From NCBI RefSeq assembly GCF_000423345.1, contig NZ_AUHU01000008.1, positions 1 through 64,000 of the forward strand: a DNA stretch of 64,000 nucleotides, given 5' to 3'. Of the stretch, positions 55,156-63,277 are shown piece by piece. Each line of letters opens with the position of its first letter. Position 1 is the first letter of the stretch. Source of the DNA: Marinimicrobium agarilyticum DSM 16975 (GTDB lineage: Bacteria > Pseudomonadota > Gammaproteobacteria > Pseudomonadales > Cellvibrionaceae). The position numbers and the translations under genes are program-made. Under the pieces are notes generated by a model. The model saw nothing but the letters and a program-made list of their open reading frames with translations. It did no database searches and was not told where the DNA came from.

Positions 55156-56179
55156 ACAGTTCGGAGCACTACTAATCGCTCTTCTGTCCCAAACATTTAT
55201 TGGCTGCGAGGATTCTATGGAAAATTATGACTGGCTGGCCTCAGAGTCGGCCCCGAAGGGATACCCGATGGAAATTATTAACGGTACTTTTCTATATCCC
55301 GGGCAAGAAAACGGTCTCTATATTCCCAACCACAAGCTAATCTACGACGGTTGGGGAGAGCCCATCTCCACTCACGTGGTAGGCCCAGATGTTAAGCCGC
55401 TCCCTGACCGACTGGAAATCACTTTTTACTCTTTTACCGAGGATCAATTTTACCACGGTACGTTTGATCTTCCGTACAACCTTATTCGGCAGCGCTTCGC
55501 AGAGGGGTATGAGTCCAACATCAAAGATCAAGGGATATTAGACTTTCGCAAACTGGTCGTCGGAGTGGCGCCTGGGGGTCATGTAGCCGTCTGGATAAGG
55601 GGGGCAGGTAAGAGTGAAGAAGTCTTTTTTGGTCAGGCAAATCCGATCGAATACGATTGGGAGCTTTTTTGGAAGCAAAGCTTTGGGGATAACCACGCTC
55701 AGCCAAGAGATGAGTTCCGCCTTAGAATGATGGAAGGGTCTGATGCGCATAAAGCCATCGAACAGGCACAGAGCGATACCGTTCCATTCGACAAGTGGGC
55801 TCGACTCAGGAAACACTACCCCTGGGAACCACGATTCTTTCGTATGGCCGTGCCAGAGAAGCGGATCGGCATAGACTACGTAAATGGAGAGCTCTATTTT
55901 CTTGAGCCACCATTTAATGCAGAAGACTCCACCGATACCCGACCCATGCCCAAGCACCTGGCGTTTCACAGCAACAGCGCCTTATTCTTGATCCATTTCG
56001 ACGAAGACGAGATGCTAGAGGCGTTCGAAGCCTTGGCGGACGGCGACAAGCGACTCTACCTGGACATTGCTCCGTATATACCCCGAACAAAGACCGAGAT
56101 CAGGCTAAGAAATGAGGATGGCAACATCCGAAAGTTGGAAAAATTCTATGTGGAGGAGCTACGCAAGTACGATTCATGA
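55145..56179 (+). CDS. DUF2931 lipoprotein, Tle1 immunity protein (Tli1)
   Basis: A 344-residue lipoprotein with signal peptide and lipobox FIGC. The mature part is DUF2931-like (YDWLASESAPKGYPMEII near the start, later FYSFTEDQFYHGTFDLP). DUF2931 lipoproteins encoded next to Tle1 effectors neutralise them in the periplasm. Its ATG lies in the last codons of the effector gene. A paralogue follows at 56,584, with about 60% similar residues by eye. Confidence 0.9.
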   Translation: MKVKQFGALLIALLSQTFIGCEDSMENYDWLASESAPKGYPMEIINGTFLYPGQENGLYIPNHKLIYDGWGEPISTHVVGPDVKPLPDRLEITFYSFTEDQFYHGTFDLPYNLIRQRFAEGYESNIKDQGILDFRKLVVGVAPGGHVAVWIRGAGKSEEVFFGQANPIEYDWELFWKQSFGDNHAQPRDEFRLRMMEGSDAHKAIEQAQSDTVPFDKWARLRKHYPWEPRFFRMAVPEKRIGIDYVNGELYFLEPPFNAEDSTDTRPMPKHLAFHSNSALFLIHFDEDEMLEAFEALADGDKRLYLDIAPYIPRTKTEIRLRNEDGNIRKLEKFYVEELRKYDS

Positions 56180-56192
56180 CAGTTGTAGCTTA

Positions 56193-56342
56193 TCATTCGG
56201 AACGCTCCGCGCATTCCTGAACCTGCTCGCGAATGTCGTAGTAAGTGTGTTCGGTGATTTTATGTAGCCATTCACACCCAAGAAACCCCGATAGGGGCTC
56301 CATACTTTTAAACGTGGTGTCTTGGGACATACTTTTGAAAGA
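56193..56342 (-). pseudogene. Decayed copy of the 3' end of the TRAP dctP gene
   Basis: The minus strand reads as a close relative of the last 50 codons of the intact binding-protein gene at 57,644: HKITEHTYYDIREQVQE and the terminal AERSE followed by a TGA are nearly the same in both. Upstream, KSMSQDTTFKSMEPLSGFLG corresponds to a segment of the intact protein with visible changes. The rest of the gene is missing, so it cannot be functional. It is placed directly behind the first immunity gene, just as the intact gene lies behind the second. Confidence 0.88.
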
Positions 56343-56390
56343 TGTTTTCTCATTTAGTTTGCGCTTTATCCCCCTCAGCAGGGTTGGTCA

Positions 56391-56594
56391 GTGAGCTTTA
56401 AGCAGCAGGTGAGTTTTATCGACTCCAGAATATCCTTGTGCGAATGCGCCACGCCAGACGTATGGGACCGGGAGGATGCTCTCCTGCATATCGTCAGAAA
56501 CAAGCACCTCCACATGTCGGCCAGATTCGGAGATATCGGTATGGAACCCAGAATCGTGGACGGCCGAAAGTCGAGAAAACGTTATGACGGCTAG
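56391..56594 (+). pseudogene. Orphan C-terminal stub of a second Tle1 effector
   Basis: A 67-codon open frame from a GTG. Its second half, with EDALLHIVRNKHLHMSARFG and a final KRYDG, aligns with the C-terminus of the intact effector (NDPLLNVVRNKYLHMSARES and the terminal QYYEG). The lipase domain with the catalytic Ser and His is gone, so it is a relic and not an enzyme. It overlaps the next immunity gene by 11 bases, the same as the intact pair. Confidence 0.85.
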
Positions 56595-57609
56595 TTGTTA
56601 CAAACTCATTATTTACCTTTCAATATTGCTTACTTTGTCAGGCTGCGAGGAGACCATGGCAGAATACGAATGGATAGCGTCAGAAGCATCCCCTCTAAAC
56701 TATCCAATGCAAATCATAAAAGGCACGTTCGTCTACCCGGACGGAGATAGTGGTCTTTATAATCCAGACAGCAAGCTACTCTATTACGGCTGGGGAAAAC
56801 CCGTGTCCACCCACGTCGTCGGGCCGGAGAAGAAGCCCCTACCTGAAAATCTTTCGATCACTTTCTACTCGTTTACCGAAGATCAATTTTACCAAGGGGA
56901 ATTTGACTTGCCCCGCAATCTCATTGTGAAAAGGTTCAATGAGGGATACACCGCAGCTGCTGAAGGCGCACCTCAATCCTCATTCCGAAAAATCGTCGCG
57001 GGTATAACGCCAGGAGGTCATGTGGCGGTTTGGCTTGTGGGTTCAGGGAAGCAAGAGGAGATTTTCTTTGGAAAGGCCCAGCCTATTGACTATGATTGGA
57101 CTCAGTTCTGGGAGTCGACATTTCAAAGTCAGCACCCCGATCCTAGAGCACAGTTTCGAATGGAAACACTCTCCAGAGACCGGTTTTCAAAAGCACTTAG
57201 CGAGGCGCAGAATGGTGTTGTCCCCATCGACAAGTGGTCTCGCTTTCGTGAAGAATATCCTTGGGAACCCCGCTTCTATCGAATGCCCGAACCTCACTTG
57301 CCGGTTCACTTAAAGTACCTGAACGGTGAACGCTACCACCTACGGCCTCCCTACAACGTTGAACAACCTCGCGATGGCACCTTACCTATGCCACGGGAAA
57401 TCAGCTTTAAGAGCGACGGCCACCTCTTTATCATTCACTTCGATGAAGACGAAATGCTGAAAGTATTCGAGTCTATGGCCGACGGCGAAAGGCGGCTGTA
57501 CCTGGACATCGCACCCACCATCCCCAGAAGCGAAACCCAAATTCGCCTGCGAGATGAAGGCGACAATACCACCACGCTGGAAAAATTCACTGTGGAAGAA
57601 TTCAACTGA
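56584..57609 (+). CDS. Second DUF2931 lipoprotein, orphan immunity paralogue
   Basis: A 341-residue lipoprotein with lipobox LSGC, parallel in sequence to the first immunity protein throughout (YEWIASEASPLNYPMQII, FYSFTEDQFYQGEFDLP, HFDEDEMLKVFESMADGERR). The ATG at 56584 sits in the last codons of the effector stub, like the intact pair; the longer open frame to 56476 is shadow. With its effector reduced to a stub it is an orphan immunity gene, likely kept to resist kin that still carry the matching lipase. Confidence 0.9.
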   Translation: MTASCYKLIIYLSILLTLSGCEETMAEYEWIASEASPLNYPMQIIKGTFVYPDGDSGLYNPDSKLLYYGWGKPVSTHVVGPEKKPLPENLSITFYSFTEDQFYQGEFDLPRNLIVKRFNEGYTAAAEGAPQSSFRKIVAGITPGGHVAVWLVGSGKQEEIFFGKAQPIDYDWTQFWESTFQSQHPDPRAQFRMETLSRDRFSKALSEAQNGVVPIDKWSRFREEYPWEPRFYRMPEPHLPVHLKYLNGERYHLRPPYNVEQPRDGTLPMPREISFKSDGHLFIIHFDEDEMLKVFESMADGERRLYLDIAPTIPRSETQIRLRDEGDNTTTLEKFTVEEFN

Positions 57610-57643
57610 CAAGCGGTGAGCCACCGTCGGTCAGCGTGACGGA

Positions 57644-58807
57644 TTACTCCGAACGCTCGGCGCGCTCCTGCACCTGCTCGCGAATGTCGTAGTACGTGTG
57701 TTCGGTAATTTTGTGGTAATCCTTCACATCAGCCAGAAAGCCCCGATAAGAATCCCACACTTTTTTGAACATGGGGTCCTGGCTGGCCTGCTCTTCAAAG
57801 AGGTCCCGTGAAATCTCGTACAGCCGTTGCAACACATCATCCGGCAGGCGACGGAGTTCGGTACCTTCTTTGCTGACCATGGATTTCAAGGCGGCGGGGT
57901 TGCGGGCGGTGTACTGATCGAGCATGTCCTGATTGGCGGAGCGGGCGGCGTGGGTCACGATGGCCTGCAGGTCTTCCGGCAGAGACTCATAGGCGGTTTT
58001 GTTGACAATCAGCTCCAGGGTGGAGCCCGGCTCCTGCCAGCCGGGGTAATAATAGTATTGGGCGATCTGGTCAAAACCAAAGGCCTGATCATTGGAGGGA
58101 CCGACCCATTCGGCGGCGTCGATGACGCCAGTCTGTAACGAGGTATAAAGTTCACCGCCAGGGATATTGACGGAGCTGCCGCCCGCCCGATTGAAGACGT
58201 CACCGGCCAAGCCGGGGATGCGCATTTTCAGTCCCTTAAGGTCCTCAATGTTGTCGATTTCCTGGTTGAACCAGCCGGCCATCTGGATGCCGGTATTGCC
58301 ACCGGGAAAGGGAATGATATTGAACGGTTCGTACACTTCCCGCCACAACTCCAGACCCCCACCGTGATGTAACCAGGCGTTCATTTCCTGGGCGTTCATA
58401 CCAAAGGGAATGGTGGTAAAAAACTGCGCCGCGGGAGCTTTACCGCGCCAGTAGTAACTGCCACCGTGGCCCACTTCCGCGCTGCCGTCGGAGACGGCGT
58501 CGAACACCCCCATGGCGGGCACCAGTTCGTTGGCACCGTAAACGCGAATCGTAATTCGGCCTCCGCTCATCTGCTCGACAATGTCCGCAAAATGCTGCGC
58601 GGTGGTGCCCAACCCCGGAAAATCCTTGGGCCAGGTGGTCACCATGCGCCAGCGGTAGATGGTTTGCTCGCCAAGCGGACCCTGTTGTTGTGAGGGTGAG
58701 CTGTCGGCTCGCTCCATGACCAGCAGAGCGAAAACGCTCACCAGCGCCGCCACGAGCACCAGTATGATCAGCGGATAAATATTGAGACGAGATTCTTTTA
58801 TTGTCAT
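57644..58807 (-). CDS. TRAP transporter substrate-binding protein (DctP type, TakP-like)
   Basis: A 387-residue periplasmic binding protein with an N-terminal membrane anchor (YPLIILVLVAALVSVFAL) and not a clean cleaved signal. The mature part resembles the TakP-like group that binds 2-keto acids: MVTTWPKDFPGLGTTAQHFA, AEVGHGGSYYWRGKAP, GLKMRIPGLAGDV and EWVGPSNDQAFGF. Its membrane partners are probably the subunits at 49,175-51,096. The GTG at 58894 would add 29 odd residues, so the ATG at 58807 is preferred. A remnant of its 3' end is present at 56,193. Confidence 0.9.
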   Translation of the reverse strand: MTIKESRLNIYPLIILVLVAALVSVFALLVMERADSSPSQQQGPLGEQTIYRWRMVTTWPKDFPGLGTTAQHFADIVEQMSGGRITIRVYGANELVPAMGVFDAVSDGSAEVGHGGSYYWRGKAPAAQFFTTIPFGMNAQEMNAWLHHGGGLELWREVYEPFNIIPFPGGNTGIQMAGWFNQEIDNIEDLKGLKMRIPGLAGDVFNRAGGSSVNIPGGELYTSLQTGVIDAAEWVGPSNDQAFGFDQIAQYYYYPGWQEPGSTLELIVNKTAYESLPEDLQAIVTHAARSANQDMLDQYTARNPAALKSMVSKEGTELRRLPDDVLQRLYEISRDLFEEQASQDPMFKKVWDSYRGFLADVKDYHKITEHTYYDIREQVQERAERSE

Positions 58808-58921
58808 AAGCACGGCTGTTCTAAGCGATGTCAGGTAGAACCAAACAGTATGCCACCGATCCCGGAGGGTATAAACAAGACCGTTCTTGCTCACACCCCC
58901 GTGCCATGCGCGACTGCAGCG

Positions 58922-61120
58922 CTACATGGGGACCAGCTTGGCGTACTGCAGCACCAGCCACTTGCTGCCATCATCGTCAAAGTTGACCTGCACCCGGGCG
59001 GTCGCGCCCTGGCCCTCGAAGTGCAGGATCACACCTTCTCCAAACACGCCGTGGCTGACCCGCTGGCCCAGATGAAAGCCGGTTTCCTCACCGGAGTCGG
59101 TCAGACTGGCGTTACCACTGTGGCCGTAATTGCCACCCCCATACGTCATGGGCCGCGAGACCGAGGTTTTCAGTCGCACTTCCTGAATCAGCTCGGCGGG
59201 AATTTCGCGTACAAACCGGGACAGGGCATTAAAGGTCTCGCTGCCGTAGAGGCGGCGGGTTTCGGCGTAGCAGATGTACAACTTTTCCATGGCGCGAGTA
59301 ATGCCCACGTAGCACAGGCGCCGCTCCTCTTCGAGCCGGTCCGGGTCCTCCATGGACATCTTGTGCGGGAAGAGGTTTTCCTCCACACCCGCCAGGAACA
59401 CCAATGGAAATTCCAGGCCCTTGGCCGAATGCAACGTCATCAGTTGCACCGCGTCTTCAAATTCATCGGCCTGAGTTTCCCCGGCATCCAGTGCCGCGGT
59501 GTCCAGGAACTGCTGCAATACCGTCAGCTCGTCCTCTTCGGGCGCGTCGAAGAAGCGGCAGGCGTTAACCAGTTCCTGCAGGTTTTCCTCCCGGGCCTGG
59601 CCTTTCTCGCCTTTTTCCTTGCTGTGAAATTCCAGTAAGCCGGTTTCATCCAGCACCAACTGAGCCACTTCATCCAGGGGCTTTTCCGTGGCGTGGTCGG
59701 CGAGCGAATCCACCAATTGCATAAAGCTTTTCAGCGCGTTGTTGGCGCGGGCGGGCAGGGCGCCGTTGGCGACGATTTGGGCCGATGCCTGCCAGAGCGA
59801 CAGGTTCTGCTCCCGGGCGCATTCGCGAATGGCGTCCACCGTTTTTCCGCCGATACCGCGGGTGGGCGTGTTGACCACCCGCTCAAAACCGGTGTCGTCG
59901 TCAGGATTGGCAATCAGGCGCATATAGGCCAGGGCATTTTTAATTTCCAGACGCTCGTAGAAACGCTGACCCCCGTAGATACGGTAGGCAATGCCCTCGC
60001 GCAGCAGCGCTTCTTCCAACACCCGGGACTGAGCATTGGAGCGGTAGAGAATGGCGCTGCTCGAGTAGGTGTTGCCCTGCTTAACCCACTCCTGAATTCG
60101 CTCAACGATGAAACGGGCTTCGTCCTGCTCATTAAAGCCGGCGTAGAGTGAGATGGGGTCGCCGTCAACACCCTCGGTCCAGAGCTCTTTGCCCAGGCGC
60201 CCGAAGTTATGGGAAATCACCGCGTTGGCCGCCCGCAGGATGGTGCCGGTGGAGCGGTAATTCTGCTCCAGGCGGATGGTGTGGGTGCCGGGGAAGTCAT
60301 CGGTGAAGCGCTGAATGTTCTCGATTCGCGCGCCGCGCCAGCCGTAGATGGACTGGTCATCATCGCCCACGGCGGTCACCCGGGAGCTATCCCCCGCGAG
60401 TACGCGCAACCAGGCGTACTGAATGCTGTTGGTGTCCTGAAACTCATCCACCAGCACAAACGGAAAACGCCGCCGGTAGTGCTCAAGAATGTGAGGCTTG
60501 TGCAACCACAGCTCGTGAGCCCGCAGCAGCAGTTCGGCAAAGTCCACCAGACCGCTGCGCTGGCAGTCTTCTTCATAGGCGCGGTAAATCATCAGCATGG
60601 TGCGGATGAACGGGTCGCCGTTGTCGACAATGTGTTGGGGGCGCAGCCCTTCGTCTTTCTGGCCGTTGATAAACCACTGGGCCTGGCGGAAGGGCCATTT
60701 GGACTCATCCAGCTCAAGGCGCTGGTAGACCCGTTTGATCAGGCGCAGCTGATCGTCGCTGTCGAGAATCTGGAAGTTCTGGGGCAGCCCCGCGTCCTGC
60801 CAGTGCGCCTTGAGCAGGCGGTGGGCCAGGCCATGAAACGTCCCGACCCACATGCTGCGGGTGTTGACCGGCTGACCGGTGTCCGACAGCAACAGCTCCA
60901 GGCGGGCCCGCATTTCCCGGGCGGCCTTGTTGGTGAAGGTTACCGCCATGATGGAGTAGGGCGAGACCTGGGCCACCTGAATCAGCCAGGCAATCCGGTG
61001 CACCAGTACACGGGTTTTGCCGCTGCCGGCCCCGGCCAGAATCAACTGGTTACCGGGCTCGGCCGAAACGGCCTCGCGCTGGGCGTCGTTCAAGTCGTTG
61101 AGCAGGGCTGATACATCCAT
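58922..61120 (-). CDS. uvrD: DNA helicase II UvrD
   Basis: A 732-residue superfamily 1A helicase acting in nucleotide excision and mismatch repair. N-terminal MDVSALLNDLNDAQREAV is typical of UvrD, not Rep. Walker A AGAGSGKTRV, Walker B region VDEFQDTN, motif III VGDDDQSIYGWRGA, motif V LHSAKGLEFP and VGITRAME are all present. The C-terminal Tudor-like part (GQRVSHGVFGEGVILHFEG) is complete. In many relatives it lies near xerC and a HAD gene; here it is about 45 kb from xerC. Confidence 0.97.
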   Translation of the reverse strand: MDVSALLNDLNDAQREAVSAEPGNQLILAGAGSGKTRVLVHRIAWLIQVAQVSPYSIMAVTFTNKAAREMRARLELLLSDTGQPVNTRSMWVGTFHGLAHRLLKAHWQDAGLPQNFQILDSDDQLRLIKRVYQRLELDESKWPFRQAQWFINGQKDEGLRPQHIVDNGDPFIRTMLMIYRAYEEDCQRSGLVDFAELLLRAHELWLHKPHILEHYRRRFPFVLVDEFQDTNSIQYAWLRVLAGDSSRVTAVGDDDQSIYGWRGARIENIQRFTDDFPGTHTIRLEQNYRSTGTILRAANAVISHNFGRLGKELWTEGVDGDPISLYAGFNEQDEARFIVERIQEWVKQGNTYSSSAILYRSNAQSRVLEEALLREGIAYRIYGGQRFYERLEIKNALAYMRLIANPDDDTGFERVVNTPTRGIGGKTVDAIRECAREQNLSLWQASAQIVANGALPARANNALKSFMQLVDSLADHATEKPLDEVAQLVLDETGLLEFHSKEKGEKGQAREENLQELVNACRFFDAPEEDELTVLQQFLDTAALDAGETQADEFEDAVQLMTLHSAKGLEFPLVFLAGVEENLFPHKMSMEDPDRLEEERRLCYVGITRAMEKLYICYAETRRLYGSETFNALSRFVREIPAELIQEVRLKTSVSRPMTYGGGNYGHSGNASLTDSGEETGFHLGQRVSHGVFGEGVILHFEGQGATARVQVNFDDDGSKWLVLQYAKLVPM

Positions 61121-61236
61121 TGGCTGGTCGCGGCGTCAGTGAGTTTGGGGCGCGACAGTGTACTCCGTTTTGGCCCGGCTTTCAGGTCGCCCCGCTTTGT
61201 GGTATGTATGAACGTACAGCTTTTCGGCGGAGCCTG

Positions 61237-62199
61237 TCAAGGGAACGCCGAGACGACCACCTGGTTGCGACCACGGTCCTTCGCGCTATAGAGTGCCTCG
61301 TCCGCCGCTTTAAGCCAATCGTCAGCGCTGGCGCAGCGCGTGGCCAAGGGGGCCACTCCCAGGCTGACGGTAATGTTCAAGGGCGTCGCGACGCATTGCA
61401 CCGGCTGCTGTTCGACCGCCGCCCGGATACGCTCGGCAAAACATTCCGCGCCAGCGACATTGGTCTCCGGCAGGATCACAGCGAACTCTTCGCCGCCGTA
61501 GCGCCCGGCGATATCCGGTTGGCGCAGGTTGAACTTGATCAGGCTGGTGATCTGGCGGATCACCTCATCGCCCGCCTGGTGGCCATGGGTGTCGTTGATT
61601 GGCTTGAAATGGTCGATATCCAGCATCACCAGAGCCGCTTCCGAGCCGTAGCGATAATGGCGCTCAAATTCAGTATGGAGAAAGGCCTCCCAGGTCGCCC
61701 GGTTGAACAGACCGGTCAGGCCGTCGGTCTGGCTCAGCCGCTTAAGCTGGGCGTTGGTGCGCTCGAGCTGGCGACGGTTACTGGCCATATCGGTCACGTC
61801 GTATACCAAGAGACAGACGGCATCAACCTCGCCACGCCGATCGGTCAGCGGGAAAAACGTAATGTTCTGAAACATGTAGGGCTCGGTGCCAGTGACCGGG
61901 CGACGATTGCGAAAGCGAAACAGGTAGGGGCGCTGCTCCCACACACTGAACGCTCGAACGCCCAACAGGCGCACGGTGTCGAGCTTGCGCTTGAGCCAAT
62001 CCTCAGGCAGATCGTCGAACAGCCCGAACAGCGCCTCCCCCTGAGCTTCACCGGCGGCGATGCCGCTGTGATTTTCCATAAAGCCGTTCCAGGTCCGCAC
62101 GCGGTTGTCGTTATCGAGCACCACAATGCCGACCTCGACGGTCTGCAGCAGCTCCATCAGCCAATGGACATCGCTGAGCGTAAACGGGACGTGATTCAC
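61237..62199 (-). CDS. PAS-GGDEF diguanylate cyclase
   Basis: A 320-residue soluble protein: PAS domain (about 10-130, VEVGIVVLDNDNRVRTWNGF), short helix linker and GGDEF domain with YGGEEFAVILPE. The inhibitory site RQPD stands five residues ahead of GGEEF, so feedback by c-di-GMP is expected. The start overlaps the stop of the REC-CheX-like gene (ATGA), so the two are cotranslated. Confidence 0.94.
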   Translation of the reverse strand: MNHVPFTLSDVHWLMELLQTVEVGIVVLDNDNRVRTWNGFMENHSGIAAGEAQGEALFGLFDDLPEDWLKRKLDTVRLLGVRAFSVWEQRPYLFRFRNRRPVTGTEPYMFQNITFFPLTDRRGEVDAVCLLVYDVTDMASNRRQLERTNAQLKRLSQTDGLTGLFNRATWEAFLHTEFERHYRYGSEAALVMLDIDHFKPINDTHGHQAGDEVIRQITSLIKFNLRQPDIAGRYGGEEFAVILPETNVAGAECFAERIRAAVEQQPVQCVATPLNITVSLGVAPLATRCASADDWLKAADEALYSAKDRGRNQVVVSAFP

Positions 62200-63221
62200 G
62201 ACGGGTTGTCCTCGGGGTCGGGCCGCAGGTAGTCCAGGGTTTCCTGCAGGCGGGGAATGGAGTCTTCGGTAAACAACAGCAGGAGGTTGCCGAGGATATC
62301 GCGTCCCTCGACCGCAAATGACACCTCAATGGTCAGCATCTGCTCCCAAAAGTGGCTGTTGTGATTGATCATGTCATCTATGGTGACGTGGGTGCCGAGC
62401 ACCGCGGGTGGGGTGATCCGTGGGGAGAGGTGGAGCTGCTCACCCAAGCCCTTGAGGAAGGCCCCGGCGAGAATACCCGACAGATCCATCAACACTTCCA
62501 GATCCCGCTGGTCCGCGTCGTTCTCGGCATAGCCCAACAGGTCCGCCATATCATCGATGCTACTGTCACTGAACAGCAGTAGCGCCTCCCCGGCGAGTCC
62601 ACCGCCAATGAAGCCCTGACAGACCCCGGACCATTTATGGTGGCTGCTGCCGGCACTGAGCGCCATGGTCAACTCACTCGCCGCCAGCATGCTGACCCGC
62701 GGCACCGCCAGTTCAACAAACACCCCCAACAGTCGCGCGAGCAGATCGCCAGCCTGACCCATGGCAATGTTGGACTGCTCCTGGAGGACGTCGTGCCAGG
62801 TGGTGTTGGGCAGGGACTCCTCTGTCTCAAGCAGTGTTTCGCTGTGCTCCGAAGGCGTATAGAGGCCGAACTCCCTTAGCACTCGATGCAGTGTCGCCGG
62901 CTCCGTGGGTTTGCGGATCATCGTCATGGCACCCAGATCGAGCACCCGTTGTTCCGCCTCAGGCTGAATATCCCCTGAGACCACGATAACCAGCGTGGGC
63001 AGATCCCGGGCACGAATCTCCTGCAATACTGAATACCCATCGAGCACCGGCATATTCAGATCGAGCAACAGAATATCGCCCCGCCCCTCGAGCAGATAAC
63101 GCAGACACTCCTCGCCATCGCTGGCAAAGCTGACCCGCACATCCCAGTCGGGCGGCAGGCTGCGCAGCATTTGCTTGCGGGCGACCAGGGAGTCGTCACA
63201 GATTAACAACGGCGTCGTCAT
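62196..63221 (-). CDS. Receiver domain fused to CheC/CheX-like domain
   Basis: A 341-residue protein: receiver (acidic pair D9-D10, phospho-acceptor D54 in LLLDLNMPVLDG, Lys in IRKPTEPA), a linker with helices (about 125-160), then a CheC/CheX-like fold (about 160-325, SHHKWSGVCQGFIGG, LADLLGYAEN-like and LMDLSGILAGAFLKGLGEQL). In CheC/CheX phosphatases a Glu-x-x-Asn pair removes phosphate from CheY; here the Asn is not seen, so phosphatase activity is doubtful and a docking role more likely. It is coupled to the diguanylate cyclase by a four-base overlap, suggesting control of c-di-GMP synthesis by phosphorylation. Confidence 0.88.
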   Translation of the reverse strand: MTTPLLICDDSLVARKQMLRSLPPDWDVRVSFASDGEECLRYLLEGRGDILLLDLNMPVLDGYSVLQEIRARDLPTLVIVVSGDIQPEAEQRVLDLGAMTMIRKPTEPATLHRVLREFGLYTPSEHSETLLETEESLPNTTWHDVLQEQSNIAMGQAGDLLARLLGVFVELAVPRVSMLAASELTMALSAGSSHHKWSGVCQGFIGGGLAGEALLLFSDSSIDDMADLLGYAENDADQRDLEVLMDLSGILAGAFLKGLGEQLHLSPRITPPAVLGTHVTIDDMINHNSHFWEQMLTIEVSFAVEGRDILGNLLLLFTEDSIPRLQETLDYLRPDPEDNPS

Positions 63222-63277
63222 GGTTCGGTTCCGATGGTATCGAGGCTTTTCCCTCTCATGTTACAGATTCTTTATGG

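Larger units (their letters stand above)
55040..57790. repeat. Diverged tandem duplication of effector 3' end, immunity gene and dctP 3' end
   Basis: Two units in the same order: Tle1 C-terminus, DUF2931 gene, dctP 3' end on the opposite strand. Unit 1: 55,040-56,345; unit 2: about 56,440-57,790. The 11-base overlap of effector and immunity genes is the same in both. Unit 1 has the whole effector and a dctP remnant; unit 2 has an effector stub and the whole dctP. Confidence 0.85.
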
